Shown: piece by piece, positions 7,113-17,155 of the stretch | Position numbering within the stretch: the first letter of the stretch is position 1 | How the letters are laid out: each line of letters starts with the position of its first letter | Assembly (NCBI RefSeq): GCF_002441855.2 | Contig: NZ_CP029487.1 | Location: forward strand, 620,001-684,000 | Reading direction: 5' to 3' | DNA from: Eubacterium maltosivorans | GTDB lineage: Bacteria; Bacillota; Clostridia; Eubacteriales; Eubacteriaceae | DNA length: 64,000 nt | The notes under the pieces: model-generated | Database searches by the model: none | What the model saw: the letters and a program-made list of their open reading frames with translations, nothing else | What the model was told of the DNA's origin: nothing | Program-made: the position numbers and the translations under genes

Positions 7113-7985
7113 TCAGTCTTTTCGCCGCATAATGCCGCCATAAGGGTTCTCGTCCTCTGACGGAGCAACTGCCACAAGCTCTCCGTCATCAGCCATGGCC
7201 TGCAGACGCATCAACAGCCACTGCGCGCTCACCCCCGGGACGCGGATCAGGGTTCTGCCGATGGGAACAGCGGGCATAAAGTCACCGTCCGGTATATTCG
7301 CCCGGAGAACAGCGTCATAGAAGTTTTCGCGCACGCTCATAACGCGGCCATTTACCACAGCCCGCAGAGGGGCGTTTTCTTTGACGAGCTGTTCCCACAG
7401 CGCTGCGCAGGCTTTTACCTGGACAGGGGCGAGGGGTTCCTCAAGCTGGGCGAGGCTGCCGAAGTCCTCGGGAAAAATATTGCCTGTGCTCAGGTATTGG
7501 CGCGCTTTGCCGTCAAATACAGTCTGCCGGGAGACAAAGACTGCGGATAAGGGAACTGAACCTTCTCTGAAAAAATGGCAGATAAAGAGAAGGCCGCAGA
7601 CCTCGGCCGGATCGTTCTCGGACAGCCAGATTCGGACGGGCTCAAGGGTTTCCCTGGCTTTTTCCAGACGGTCAAGGGTTTTGCGGTTCAGCCCCGCAAT
7701 TTCCTCAGCCACGCCGGGCGTTTCGCCGTACAGGATTTTCAGCACAGAAAGCCGGACGCCGCTCTCTGTATCGTTGTTATCAAGCTCTCCGATATCCAGC
7801 GACTGCCACAGGGGCGCCACATCCCCGGGGCTGCCGCCCAGCGAGAGTCCGGGCCAGTGAGTAGTTGTGGACCAGCTATCATCGCGCAGCAGCAAATAGG
7901 TATCCTTTATCTCCTGCCCATGTTTCATGGATTTTGCGCAGCTCAGACTTCCAGCAGCGCTGTTCCCGAAAATAAGCTCAATCAT
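7113..7985 (-). CDS. DUF1835 domain-containing protein
   Basis: A 290-residue cytoplasmic protein. The N-terminus (MIELIFGNSAAGSLSCAK) matches the start of DUF1835, a nucleotide-binding-like fold, and the C-terminal half resembles the DUF3658 helical region that usually follows. No enzyme activity is established for the family. The start ATG 7985 overlaps the stop of the amidase gene by 4 nt (ATGA), so the two are translationally coupled with the amidase first. It is terminated by the bidirectional hairpin at 7076-7105. Confidence 0.8.
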   Translation of the reverse strand: MIELIFGNSAAGSLSCAKSMKHGQEIKDTYLLLRDDSWSTTTHWPGLSLGGSPGDVAPLWQSLDIGELDNNDTESGVRLSVLKILYGETPGVAEEIAGLNRKTLDRLEKARETLEPVRIWLSENDPAEVCGLLFICHFFREGSVPLSAVFVSRQTVFDGKARQYLSTGNIFPEDFGSLAQLEEPLAPVQVKACAALWEQLVKENAPLRAVVNGRVMSVRENFYDAVLRANIPDGDFMPAVPIGRTLIRVPGVSAQWLLMRLQAMADDGELVAVAPSEDENPYGGIMRRKD

Positions 7986-8806
7986 TTTATTTCCTCCAGC
8001 CTGTAAAGATCCTTTCTTCTGGCTGACAGAATGGGCAGCTGTTCCCGCGCCGCGTCAACGACACGGGTGTCGATTTCGACCGAGATGGCGCCGGGCTTTT
8101 CATCAAGCCCGGCGATATTATTGCCCCAGGGGTCAATCACGCAGGAATGTCCCCAGGCTGCGTATTTGGCGTTTTCATCCCGGGCGGAGGAGCAGGCCGC
8201 GATGTAGCACTGATTATCCACAGCCCGGGAGCGCAGCGCCAGTTCCCAGTGCATGGGCCCGGTGGTCATGTTAAAGGCGGCGGGCAGCACTGCCAGCTTC
8301 GCCCCGTGTTCTGCCATAATGCGGAACTGCTCGGGAAAACGGATATCGAAGCAGACGGCCACGCCCACAGGTCCAAAGGGCGTTTCCACAACAGTGATGC
8401 TATCACCAGCAGTTAAAACATTCGACTCCTTAAAGGATATACCATCTTTGACATCAACATCAAAAAGATGCACCTTCCGGTGCCGTCCAAGCAAACTGCC
8501 ATCCGGTCCAAAAACGAAACAGGAGTTATAGATATGACCGTCCTCCATCTCGGGGATAGAACCGGCGAACAGCGTGATGCCGAGCTCTCCGGCCAGGGCA
8601 GACATGCGGGTATTGGCAGGCCCGTCCGCAGGCTCGGCCGCAGTCAGAAAATCACTCCCGGCGTAGGGGCATATATACATTTCGGGCAGCAGCACCATCC
8701 CGGCCCCGTTTTCTGCGGCGGTGCGGATCATTTTTTCAGCAGTGTTCAGATTTGTTTCCTTATCTGCTGTCAGCGGCATCTGGCAGCAGGCGAGCTTTGT
8801 TTTCAT
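7982..8806 (-). CDS. Carbon-nitrogen hydrolase (nitrilase superfamily, omega-amidase-like)
   Basis: A 274-residue cytoplasmic hydrolase. The catalytic triad is visible: Glu42 in LLPEMY, Lys111 in HRKVHLFD and Cys152 in VAVCFDIRFP. The pattern GRHRKVHLFDVDV resembles omega-amidase/Nit2 enzymes that deaminate alpha-ketoglutaramate-type amides, but other small amides are possible. The start is ATG 8806, preceded by CTGGAGG; two earlier in-frame ATGs lack a ribosome site. It is coupled with the DUF1835 gene downstream. Confidence 0.9.
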   Translation of the reverse strand: MKTKLACCQMPLTADKETNLNTAEKMIRTAAENGAGMVLLPEMYICPYAGSDFLTAAEPADGPANTRMSALAGELGITLFAGSIPEMEDGHIYNSCFVFGPDGSLLGRHRKVHLFDVDVKDGISFKESNVLTAGDSITVVETPFGPVGVAVCFDIRFPEQFRIMAEHGAKLAVLPAAFNMTTGPMHWELALRSRAVDNQCYIAACSSARDENAKYAAWGHSCVIDPWGNNIAGLDEKPGAISVEIDTRVVDAAREQLPILSARRKDLYRLEEIK

Positions 8807-8945
8807 GGAAGCCTCCAGTTTCTTGTTCATAATTTGCGGTTTCTTTTTATTATACCTGAAAAGACTGAAAGAAGTTTTTAATCGCCAGGGGAAAACTTCA
8901 ATCAATTGTAACCCTTTCCCAATTTAAATAGTTCTAAAGAAAACT

Positions 8946-8974
8946 TTGATAAATTCTTGAAGATTTGTTATAAT
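8946..8974 (+). promoter_or_regulatory. Promoter of the FGGY kinase / activase operon
   Basis: TTGATA (8946-8951), 17 nt, TATAAT (8969-8974), about 60 nt before the kinase start. Confidence 0.8.
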
Positions 8975-9035
8975 AGTGGTCGTTTAAGAATTGATATATA
9001 ATAAATAAGAAGAAATTTGATTTTGAGGTTAAGGT

Positions 9036-10583
9036 TTGGAGAAGGAATTAGTTTTAACCATTGATTGTGGCACCCAGGGCATTCGGGCCATTGTGTTTGA
9101 CAAAACGGGCCGGGCGCTGGCAAAAACCGAGAAAAGGTTTGAGGGCTACTACTCAAAGAAGCCGCATTATGTGGAAGCACCGCCCGCTATGTTCTGGGAG
9201 GATCTGGCCAGGGTTACTCTGGAGATGAAAAACCATTATCCTGAGTATGTCGAGGCGCTTTCGGGTATGAATATCGCGGTGCAGCGCGATATCGCCACCA
9301 TTGTGGACGAAAAAGGCGAGGGCCTGCGGGACTTCATCAGCTGGATGGACCGGCGGACGCTGGAGAAACCACTTACGATACCGCAGCCTTACCGTTTTGC
9401 TTTCTGGATAGCGGGCAAAAAAGCCTTTACCGAGAGCTTTAATACCGGCACACACGCGCACTGGATCAAGGTGCATGAGCCGGAGCTTTGGAACGCTGCG
9501 GATAAATACATTTTTCTTTCGACTTACCTGATCAATAAACTGACCGGCCAAATGGTGGACGCGACCTCCAATATTGCGGGCCACTTTCCCTTTGACTTCA
9601 AGCATAAGAAATGGTGCGGTCCTTACGAAATCAAGCGCCAGATCATTCAGATCGAGCGTGAAAAGCTTTGTGACCTGGTGGATTCCTGCCAGGTCATCGG
9701 TGTCATTACCCCTGAGGCCGCCGAAAAGACAGGTCTGCCCGAGGGACTGCCTCTCGTTGGCTCTGGAACCGATAAGGGCTGTGAGACCATTGGGGTCGGC
9801 TGCGTGAACGAGGGCTGCGCCAGTGTATCCCTTGGCACCCAGGCCACGGTGGAGACAACCTCCAAGCGCTATTATGAGCTGGTGCCCTTCTATCCGCCCT
9901 TCCCCGGGGTGGACCCAGAGGCTTATAACCCTGAGATCACAGTTTATCACGGATTCTGGATGGTCAACTGGTTTATCGAAATGTTTGCCGCAAAGGAGCG
10001 GGAGGACTGTGAGAAACGGGGTGAGGACCTGTTCGATTTTCTGAACGGGAAACTGCCCACCGTACCCGCGGGGGCTGGCGGCCTGGTGCTGCAGCCTTAC
10101 TGGGGACAGGAATCCTTTAAGCCGGAGGCCAAGGGATCCATTATCGGCTTCAGCGAGCGCCACACCAAATACCATATTTACAGAAGCATTATCGAGGGGC
10201 TGGCCTTCGCGCTTCTGGAGGGCCTTGAAACCATCGAGAAAAAATCTGGCGTGCGGGTGAATACCATCGGCCTGTCCGGCGGCGGCTCCCGCAGTGACAA
10301 CATCGCCCAGATTATGGCCAACGTCTTTGGCCGGGAGGTTTACCGGGTTCAGACCTATGAGACCACCGGGCTCGGCGGCGCCATGGCTACCTACGTGGGG
10401 CTCGGCGTTTATCCGGATCTGGAGACAGCCGGGGCGGAGATGGTGCGAAAATCGCACCGTTTCATGCCTGATCCCGAAGAAAGCCGGCACTACGCAGTTC
10501 TTTACCGCGAGGTGTATAAAAAGGCGTATAAGCGCTATAAACCGCTGTATAAACGATTGGGAAAAATAGAGAGCGTACAATAA
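9036..10583 (+). CDS. FGGY-family carbohydrate kinase
   Basis: A 515-residue cytoplasmic kinase of the FGGY branch of the actin/Hsp70/hexokinase fold. The N-terminal phosphate loop is DCGTQGIRAIVFD (residues 9-21); the C-terminal domain has the GLSGGGSRSDNIAQIMANVF adenosine-binding signature near 410. The start is TTG 9036 after TGAGGTTAAGG. The substrate cannot be told from sequence; a pentulose or polyol is typical. It is 50 nt upstream of a giant acyl-CoA-dehydratase activase fusion under the same promoter. That pairing suggests a role beyond simple sugar use, perhaps in fermentation of an unusual polyhydroxy compound. Confidence 0.88.
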   Translation: MEKELVLTIDCGTQGIRAIVFDKTGRALAKTEKRFEGYYSKKPHYVEAPPAMFWEDLARVTLEMKNHYPEYVEALSGMNIAVQRDIATIVDEKGEGLRDFISWMDRRTLEKPLTIPQPYRFAFWIAGKKAFTESFNTGTHAHWIKVHEPELWNAADKYIFLSTYLINKLTGQMVDATSNIAGHFPFDFKHKKWCGPYEIKRQIIQIEREKLCDLVDSCQVIGVITPEAAEKTGLPEGLPLVGSGTDKGCETIGVGCVNEGCASVSLGTQATVETTSKRYYELVPFYPPFPGVDPEAYNPEITVYHGFWMVNWFIEMFAAKEREDCEKRGEDLFDFLNGKLPTVPAGAGGLVLQPYWGQESFKPEAKGSIIGFSERHTKYHIYRSIIEGLAFALLEGLETIEKKSGVRVNTIGLSGGGSRSDNIAQIMANVFGREVYRVQTYETTGLGGAMATYVGLGVYPDLETAGAEMVRKSHRFMPDPEESRHYAVLYREVYKKAYKRYKPLYKRLGKIESVQ

Positions 10584-10633
10584 CCAAGCATTACTGACAA
10601 TGATTGATGATTAATAAAAATGAGGCATAATAC

Positions 10634-13600
10634 ATGAACAAAACTTACAAGATGGGCCTTGACGTAGGCTCAACCACCATTAAAGTGGTGGTGATGGACG
10701 AGAACGACAATATTATTTACAAAGAATACCGAAGACATCTGTCCAATATCAAGCTGACCATGGCGGAGCTTTTAAAGGAAACCTTTGAGGCGGTGGGCGA
10801 CATCACCACCAAGGTCTGCGTGACCGGCTCCGGCGGGCTGATGATTTCCAAATGGCTGGATATCCCTTTTATCCAGGAAGTGGTAGCCGGGACAGTGGCG
10901 GTTGAGCAGTTGATTCCTGAGACAAACTGCGCCATTGAGCTGGGCGGTGAGGACGCTAAGATCACCTTCTTCGAGGGCAATATTGAGCAGCGGATGAATG
11001 GTACCTGCGCTGGCGGCACCGGGGCCTTTATTGACCAGATGGCCACCCTGCTGAAAACCGACGCCACCGGGCTCAATGAGCTTGCGAAAACCCACCAGAC
11101 CATTTATCCCATCGCTTCGCGCTGCGGGGTATTTTCCAAAACCGATATACAGCCCCTGCTCAACGAGGGGGCTGCCAAAGAGGATATCGCCGCCTCCATT
11201 TTCCAGGCAGTGGTCAACCAGACCATCAGTGGTCTGGCCTGCGGGCATCCTATCCGCGGCAATGTCGCCTTTTTGGGCGGGCCGCTGTACTTCCTGTCTG
11301 AGCTCAGGCAGCGCTTTATCGAAACGCTGAAGTTGTCGCCTGAGCAGGTAATCTTCCCGGAAGGCTCTAACCTGTTTGTGGCCGTGGGCTCTGCCTACTC
11401 CTCCGATAAATACGGCACGCTGCCGCTCTCCGAGCTGGTCAGACGCGTACAGAACACCGACGGCGCTGGTGACAGCGAGGTAGGACGTCTGGACCCGCTT
11501 TTTAAAAGCCAGGAGGAGCTGGACCGTTTTCTCTCACGCCATCAAAAGGACCGTGTGGAGCGGGGAAGCCTTGAGGCCTACACTGGCGCGTGCTTCCTGG
11601 GTATCGACGTTGGCTCCACGACCACCAAGGCAGTACTCGTCGGCCGTGAGGGCGAGCTTCTGTACCATTACTATGGCAGCAATGAGGGCAGCCCTCTGGG
11701 CCAGGCCATCAAGATTGTGGAGGATGTTTACAACAAACTGCCCGACGGCGCGGTTATCGGCAAATCCGCGGTCACCGGCTACGGCGAGGGCCTGATCAAG
11801 ACAGCGCTCAAGGTCGATATCGGCGAGATCGAGACCATAGCCCACTATAAAGGCGCTAAATACTTTATGCCCAGGGTCGATTTTATTCTGGACATCGGCG
11901 GCCAGGACATGAAGTGCATGAAGATAAGGAACGGCACCATTGACAGCATTATTCTCAACGAGGCCTGTTCCTCGGGCTGCGGCTCTTTCCTCGAAACCTT
12001 TGCCAAATCTCTGAACCTGAGCATGGACGCCTTTGTGTCCCAGGCTCTGCTGGCCGAAAAGCCCGTAGACCTCGGCACCCGCTGTACGGTCTTCATGAAT
12101 TCCAAGGTAAAGCAGGCCCAGAAGGAAGGGGCCGAGGTCGGGGAGATTTCCGCCGGCCTGTCCTATTCGGTCATTAAAAACGCCCTGCAGAAGGTTATCA
12201 AGGTGCATAACCCCAAGGATCTGGGCGAAAATATCATTGTCCAGGGCGGCACCTTCAACAATAACGCGGTGCTGCGCGCCTTTGAGATAATTACCGATAA
12301 GGACGTAGTGCGGCCAGACATCGCCGGGCTGATGGGCGCCTTTGGCGCCGCGCTGATCGCCCGTGAAAACTATACCGAGGGCGACAGGAGCACCCTTCTC
12401 GATCTGGATAAGCTCTACAGCTTTGAGGTTGAGGTCAGCCACCGCCGCTGCGGCGGGTGCAGCAACAACTGCCTGCTCACCATCAACCGTTTTAATGACG
12501 GCAGCCGGCACATTACTGGTAACCGCTGTGAGATTGGGGCCGGCGAGGGAAGAAAAAACAAGGACCTGCCAAACCTGTACCAGTATAAATACAAGCGTGT
12601 TTTCGATTATCAGCCCCTGCCCACCAACCAGGCGTCCCGCGGTGTGATCGGCATTCCGCGCGTGCTCAACCAGTATGAGAACTATCCCTTCTGGTTCATC
12701 TTCCTGACCAGCCTTGGCTACCGGGTCGAGCTGTCTGAGGAATCCAACCGCAAGGTTTATGAAAAGGGCATGGCCAGCATCCCCTCCGAATCAGTCTGTT
12801 ATCCGGCTAAGCTGGTGCACGGTCATATCCAGGACCTGATCGACCGGGGAATCAAGACGATTTTCTATCCCTGCATTCCTTATGAGGAACGGGAATTTGA
12901 AAAAGTGGACAACTGGTACAACTGCCCCATTGTCATGTCCTACCCCGAAACCATCAAGCACAATATGGAATCCCTGAAAGAAAACGGCGTGACCTTCCTG
13001 AATCCCTTCATCGCCCTGGATGACCACAGGCGGCTGGAGGAACGGCTCACCGAAATTTTTGGCGGGCTGGGTATCCCGAAGGAAGAGATCAGCGTTGCCC
13101 TGAAGCTGGCACTGGGCGAAAAGGACCGCTTCCGGGACGATATGCGCGCAAAGGGCGAGGAGACCATGGAGTGGCTGAAAAAAAACGGCAAAAAAGGCAT
13201 TGTGCTGGCCGGCAGGCCCTACCATATCGACCCTGAGATCAACCACGGGCTCGACAACATCATTACCGGCCTGGGCATGGCCGTACTCACCGAGGATTCC
13301 ATCGCCCATCTGGCCGCTGAGCTCGATGAGGAAAACTTCCGCGTACTGGACCAGTGGAAATACCACAGCCGCCTTTACAAGGCTGCGGAGGTTGTCGCTC
13401 AGTATGATTTTCTGGAGCTGGTACAGCTGACCTCCTTTGGCTGCGGCCTGGACGCGGTCACCTCCGAGCAGACTCAGGAAATCCTGGAAAGTAAGGGCAA
13501 TATCTATACCCTCATCAAGATTGACGAGGTCAACAATCTGGGCGCTGTCCGCATCCGTATGCGCTCGCTGAAGGCAGCCATGGAAGAACGTGAAAAAAAC

Positions 13601-14863
13601 CACGTCAAGCTCCCGTGTGAAGAGCTTCCTGAAAAAGTGGTGTTCACTAAGGAAATGCGCAAGCGTCATACGCTGCTGGCACCTCAGATGTCGCCCATCC
13701 ACTTCGAGTTTATCGCGGACGCCATGGCCGAAAGCGGCTACAACGTCGAGGTGCTGCCAAGCGTGGACGAAAAGGCAGTGGATGAAGGACTGACCTATGT
13801 CAACAACGACGCCTGCTATCCGACCATCATCACCACCGGGCAGATCATGGCAGCACTGAAATCCGGCAAATATGATCTGGATAATGTGTCTGTGCTCATG
13901 ACCCAGACCGGCGGCCCCTGCCGCGCGTCCAACTATGTGGGCTTTATCCGCAAGGCGCTGAAGGAAGCGGGCATGGAGCAGGTGCCGGTAATCTCACTGA
14001 ATCTGGTGGGCCTGGAGGACAATCCGGGCTTTAAGATCACGCCTGGGCTGGCCAACCGCGCCATGATCGGCATGGTCTACGGCGACCTGTTTCAGCGTGT
14101 GCTTTACGCCACCAAGCCCTACGAGCAGGTGCCCGGCTCCGCCATGGCCCTTTATAACAAGTGGAAAGAGCGGGTTAAGATTGACATCCGCAAGCCGAAA
14201 TGGTCAGTCTTTAAACGCAATGTGACTCAGATTGTCGAGGACTTTGACCGTCTGCCCAGAATTGAGAAGAAAATCCCGAAGGTCGCCATTGTAGGGGAGA
14301 TTCTGGTCAAGTACCACCCGACCGCCAACAACAACCTCATTGAGGTGCTGGAAAACGAGGGCGCTGAGGTGGTGGTGCCAGATCTCATCGACTTTTTCCT
14401 TTACTGCTGCTATAACTCGATTTACAAATACGACGAGCTGTCAGGCAGCAAATCAGGAAAAACCGCCGGTATCGCCGGGATCAAGGTGCTGGAAATGTAC
14501 CGCAAAAACATGAAAAAGGCACTGGATAAGAGCCGCCATTTTCACGCGCCGTCAACCATCTACAAAAAGGCGGAAAAGGCCAGGGAGCTCATCGCGCTGG
14601 GAAACCAGGGCGGGGAGGGCTGGTTTTTGACTGCTGAAATGATGGAGCTTATCGAGTCCGGCGTCGAAAACATCGTCTGTGTCCAGCCCTTTGCCTGCCT
14701 GCCGAACCACGTCATGGGCAAGGGGATGATCAAGCCTATCCGCAAGCGCTATCCGAAGGCCAATATCGCTCCCATCGATTACGACCCCGGCGCTTCCGAG
14801 GTCAACCAGATCAACCGGATCAAGCTGATGATGGAAACCGCCAATAAAAATCTCGGAATCTGA
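10634..14863 (+). CDS. Double acyl-CoA dehydratase activase / DUF2229 / HgdB-like fusion protein
   Basis: A 1409-residue protein. Two BadF/BadG/HgdC-type ATPase domains lie in tandem: about 1-265 with [12 protein letters not shown] and the Cys motifs TCAGGTGAF and SRCGVF, and about 325-575 with [20 protein letters not shown] and TRCTVF. A cysteine-rich segment follows ([10 protein letters not shown] near 605), then a DUF2229/CoA-activase region (about 660-880) and an HgdB-like C-terminal half with DACYPT and GGPCRASNY. HgdC-type activators bridge a [4Fe-4S] cluster at the paired cysteines and drive ATP-dependent electron injection into 2-hydroxyacyl-CoA dehydratases. Here activator and component-like parts are fused; the true substrate is unknown. 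It is co-transcribed with the FGGY kinase and ends at a strong terminator. Confidence 0.88.
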   Translation: MNKTYKMGLDVGSTTIKVVVMDENDNIIYKEYRRHLSNIKLTMAELLKETFEAVGDITTKVCVTGSGGLMISKWLDIPFIQEVVAGTVAVEQLIPETNCAIELGGEDAKITFFEGNIEQRMNGTCAGGTGAFIDQMATLLKTDATGLNELAKTHQTIYPIASRCGVFSKTDIQPLLNEGAAKEDIAASIFQAVVNQTISGLACGHPIRGNVAFLGGPLYFLSELRQRFIETLKLSPEQVIFPEGSNLFVAVGSAYSSDKYGTLPLSELVRRVQNTDGAGDSEVGRLDPLFKSQEELDRFLSRHQKDRVERGSLEAYTGACFLGIDVGSTTTKAVLVGREGELLYHYYGSNEGSPLGQAIKIVEDVYNKLPDGAVIGKSAVTGYGEGLIKTALKVDIGEIETIAHYKGAKYFMPRVDFILDIGGQDMKCMKIRNGTIDSIILNEACSSGCGSFLETFAKSLNLSMDAFVSQALLAEKPVDLGTRCTVFMNSKVKQAQKEGAEVGEISAGLSYSVIKNALQKVIKVHNPKDLGENIIVQGGTFNNNAVLRAFEIITDKDVVRPDIAGLMGAFGAALIARENYTEGDRSTLLDLDKLYSFEVEVSHRRCGGCSNNCLLTINRFNDGSRHITGNRCEIGAGEGRKNKDLPNLYQYKYKRVFDYQPLPTNQASRGVIGIPRVLNQYENYPFWFIFLTSLGYRVELSEESNRKVYEKGMASIPSESVCYPAKLVHGHIQDLIDRGIKTIFYPCIPYEEREFEKVDNWYNCPIVMSYPETIKHNMESLKENGVTFLNPFIALDDHRRLEERLTEIFGGLGIPKEEISVALKLALGEKDRFRDDMRAKGEETMEWLKKNGKKGIVLAGRPYHIDPEINHGLDNIITGLGMAVLTEDSIAHLAAELDEENFRVLDQWKYHSRLYKAAEVVAQYDFLELVQLTSFGCGLDAVTSEQTQEILESKGNIYTLIKIDEVNNLGAVRIRMRSLKAAMEEREKNHVKLPCEELPEKVVFTKEMRKRHTLLAPQMSPIHFEFIADAMAESGYNVEVLPSVDEKAVDEGLTYVNNDACYPTIITTGQIMAALKSGKYDLDNVSVLMTQTGGPCRASNYVGFIRKALKEAGMEQVPVISLNLVGLEDNPGFKITPGLANRAMIGMVYGDLFQRVLYATKPYEQVPGSAMALYNKWKERVKIDIRKPKWSVFKRNVTQIVEDFDRLPRIEKKIPKVAIVGEILVKYHPTANNNLIEVLENEGAEVVVPDLIDFFLYCCYNSIYKYDELSGSKSGKTAGIAGIKVLEMYRKNMKKALDKSRHFHAPSTIYKKAEKARELIALGNQGGEGWFLTAEMMELIESGVENIVCVQPFACLPNHVMGKGMIKPIRKRYPKANIAPIDYDPGASEVNQINRIKLMMETANKNLGI

Positions 14864-14890
14864 CAGGGGATGAAAAGACCCTCGAAAGCT

Positions 14891-14936
14891 AAGAAAAACC
14901 TGATGTTCAGAGGCATTCTGCTCACAGGTTTTTCTT
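14891..14936 (+). terminator. Rho-independent terminator of the kinase/activase operon
   Basis: AAGAAAAACCTG (14891-14902) pairs with CAGGTTTTTCTT (14925-14936), followed by a T-rich tract. Confidence 0.85.
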
Positions 14937-14992
14937 TTTATTTATCTCAGTTCACAAATTAAAATCTGCAAACGATATTGCAAAATTTGGCC

Positions 14993-15021
14993 TTGCAACT
15001 TGGGATCAATAACTCTATAAT
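14993..15021 (+). promoter_or_regulatory. Promoter of the glycosyltransferase gene
   Basis: TTGCAA (14993-14998), 17 nt, TATAAT (15016-15021). It leaves a leader of about 150 nt before the coding start. Confidence 0.75.
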
Positions 15022-15075
15022 AATAAATATCACATATAATCCTTTTTCCTTTAGAATTACTCCCCTTTTTCTATA

Positions 15076-15119
15076 GGAAACCGAGCGGAAGCCTTAACCG
15101 GTTTCCGCTTTTCTTTTTT
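15076..15119 (+). promoter_or_regulatory. Leader with mutually exclusive hairpins (possible attenuator)
   Basis: AGCGGAA (15084-15090) can pair with TTCCGCT (15103-15109), directly followed by a T-rich run, forming a terminator. GGAAACCG (15076-15083) can instead pair with CGGTTTCC (15099-15106), using bases of the terminator arm. The 314-nt gap from 14864 otherwise holds only the terminator and promoter listed. What would choose between the forms is unknown. Confidence 0.5.
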
Positions 15120-15178
15120 GTTTTCCGGCACTGCTTCAGGGTAAACTTTAAATGAGACTTAAAATTCAAGAGGAAAGC

Positions 15179-17077
15179 ATGAAAGAACAAAATAAAATAC
15201 GAATCAAGAAGACGATTTTTATACTCACAGTGGTTGCCATGACCGTCTATTTCGGCTGGCGGCTGTTTTTTACGCTGCCCTTCCGGTTTGGGCCGCTGGC
15301 TTCAGCCGTCGGCGTTATCCTGCTCATCACAGAGCTCACAGGCGCCTTGGAAACCTTCGAGCTCTACCGGAATTATTCCCGATCTGCCGTACCAGAGCTC
15401 CCGGTGATTCCCGCCGCGGATTATCCGGAGGTGGATGTGCTCATCGCCACGCATAACGAGTCGGCCGGGCTCCTTTATAAAACCGTCAACGCCTGCAGAT
15501 ACATGGTGTATCCGGACAAAAACAGGGTGCACATTTACCTCTGCGACGATACCGGCCGCGCAGAGGTCGCCGCGCTGGCCAGGCAGATGGACGTCGGCTA
15601 CTTTGGCCTCCGGGACAACCCCTACGCCAAGGCTGGGAACCTCAACAACGCGATCTTTAAAACCCATTCGCCCCTCATCGCCACCTTTGACGCGGATATG
15701 ATCCCCACCCATGATTTTCTCATGAAAACTGTGCCCTACTTCTTCCTGGAGGAGGGGCCCATCGGCTTTATCCAGTCGCCCCAGAGCTTCTACAACGCCG
15801 ACCTTTTCCAGTATAACCTGTACTCTGAGAAAAAGCTGCCCAACGAACAGGACTACTTTTTCAAGGAGGTTAATGTCAACCGGAACTATGCCAATGCGCC
15901 CATCTACGCAGGGTCAAACACCCTTATCTCACGCCGGGCGCTCACAAAGGTGGGCGGCATCGCCACGGACAGCATCACCGAGGATTTTGCCACCGGTATC
16001 CGTATTCAGGCCGCCGGGTACCGGTGCTATGCCATTCCGACCGTTCTGGCCCACGGGCTGGCTCCCGCCACCCTGCGGGACCTCATCAGCCAGCGCAGGC
16101 GGTGGGGCAGGGGGTGCGTCCAGACCCTGCGCCAGTCACACTGGCTCAGGCATATGGGCCTGCCCCTCAGGACACGCCTCAGCTATTACAGCTCCTTTTT
16201 ATACTGGTGGGCCTTTTTCCGGCGATTTGTGTATATTTCAGCCCCGATCCTTTTTACCCTGTTCCAAATTGTTATCGTGGACTGCACTGTGCCCGAGCTG
16301 CTGATTTTTTCAATACCAGCCTATCTGCTCTACGGCCTGTCACTGCAATTTCTTTCCGGCAGCATGCGCAGCGCAAGGTGGAGCAACATTATCGACACCG
16401 CCCTGTTTCCGTATCTGACGCTTCCCATTATCCTGGAAACTCTGGGCATCCGTGAAAAGAAGTTCTCTGTAACCCGCAAGGATGCGGTGACCGACTCGCG
16501 CAGCTTTACTCTGGCGCTTCCGCACCTGTTTTTTATTCTGCTGTCCGCGCTCGCCATCTACCAGTGCTACACAGTGTGGATGCCCGCCAGCTTTGTGGCG
16601 GCTCTGGTCGTCATGTACTGGCTGGTTCTCAACATTTTTATTCTTATCATGGCCGTATTTTTTATTTTAGGCCGGAAAAACAGCCGGAAAAACGTGCGCT
16701 TCAGTGCAGAGCTGCCCGTGTTGTTAAAAACGCCCTGTGGCCGTTTTTCGGGCCATACGCTCGATATCTCCGAAACAGGCATGGCCATAGCGCTTGACAC
16801 CGGAAAAACACTGGACCCGAGTTTGCCGCTGGAGGTGCTTGTCCAGTCCGGCCACTACCGCGCCAGACTGGAGGCCAGAGTGGTTCGAACAGATGAGAGC
16901 AGAGACGGCGCCCTGAGATACGGGCTGGTTTTTACCAGTATGGACGCGGAAAACAGGAGCCAGTATTTCCAGATTGTCTATGACCGCGAGCCGGATTTTC
17001 CAACCCGGCTTGTGAAGAGCTCCGGGCTCCGGGATCTGGGCAGAAATATTCTGCAGAGGTTCCGCCGCAGACGGTAG
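15179..17077 (+). CDS. Family 2 glycosyltransferase (cellulose-synthase-like) with C-terminal PilZ domain
   Basis: A 632-residue inner-membrane glycosyltransferase. Two N-terminal membrane helices (about 12-60) precede a GT-A domain (about 80-330) with IATHNE, CDDTGR, the DXD-type TFDADM and the product-binding QRRRWGRG. Four to six more helices follow, then a PilZ domain (about 500-610) with RKNVR and DISETG, the two halves of the c-di-GMP site. The design matches BcsA-like synthases activated by c-di-GMP. No bcsB, bcsZ or export partner is nearby, so the product could be another beta-glycan. ATG 15179 is chosen because AGGAAAG precedes it; ATG 15152 lacks a site. A leader attenuator may control it. 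Confidence 0.88.
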   Translation: MKEQNKIRIKKTIFILTVVAMTVYFGWRLFFTLPFRFGPLASAVGVILLITELTGALETFELYRNYSRSAVPELPVIPAADYPEVDVLIATHNESAGLLYKTVNACRYMVYPDKNRVHIYLCDDTGRAEVAALARQMDVGYFGLRDNPYAKAGNLNNAIFKTHSPLIATFDADMIPTHDFLMKTVPYFFLEEGPIGFIQSPQSFYNADLFQYNLYSEKKLPNEQDYFFKEVNVNRNYANAPIYAGSNTLISRRALTKVGGIATDSITEDFATGIRIQAAGYRCYAIPTVLAHGLAPATLRDLISQRRRWGRGCVQTLRQSHWLRHMGLPLRTRLSYYSSFLYWWAFFRRFVYISAPILFTLFQIVIVDCTVPELLIFSIPAYLLYGLSLQFLSGSMRSARWSNIIDTALFPYLTLPIILETLGIREKKFSVTRKDAVTDSRSFTLALPHLFFILLSALAIYQCYTVWMPASFVAALVVMYWLVLNIFILIMAVFFILGRKNSRKNVRFSAELPVLLKTPCGRFSGHTLDISETGMAIALDTGKTLDPSLPLEVLVQSGHYRARLEARVVRTDESRDGALRYGLVFTSMDAENRSQYFQIVYDREPDFPTRLVKSSGLRDLGRNILQRFRRRR

Positions 17078-17110
17078 GGGAGCACGGCACATTTTTGCGC
17101 TGTGCCTCCC
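17078..17110. terminator. Hairpin, copy 4 of dispersed family
   Basis: GGAGCACGGC and GCGCTGTGCCTCC form an imperfect hairpin directly after the glycosyltransferase stop. It lacks a T run on either side and is the most degenerate copy in the window. Confidence 0.55.
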
Positions 17111-17123
17111 AGGCAAAAAAATA

Positions 17124-17146
17124 AACCCATCTTTAAAAGACAGGTT
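17124..17146 (-). terminator. Terminator of the YozE-like gene
   Basis: Read on the minus strand, AACCTGTCTTT pairs, with G-U pairs, with AAAGATGGGTT and is followed by TATTTTTTT. Confidence 0.65.
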
Positions 17147-17155
17147 CTCTTTCGT

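Noticed and set aside
9153-10580. Minus-strand open frame of 475 codons across the FGGY kinase gene
   Set aside because: The plus strand encodes a complete kinase with catalytic motifs; the opposite frame has no recognisable domain or ribosome site.
12791-13702. Long minus-strand frame within the activase fusion
   Set aside because: Typical antisense shadow of GC-rich codons; no initiation signals or family match.
15027-15119. c-di-GMP riboswitch before the PilZ glycosyltransferase
   Set aside because: The leader is too short for a GEMM aptamer and lacks its tetraloop-receptor features; only the alternative hairpins are supported.
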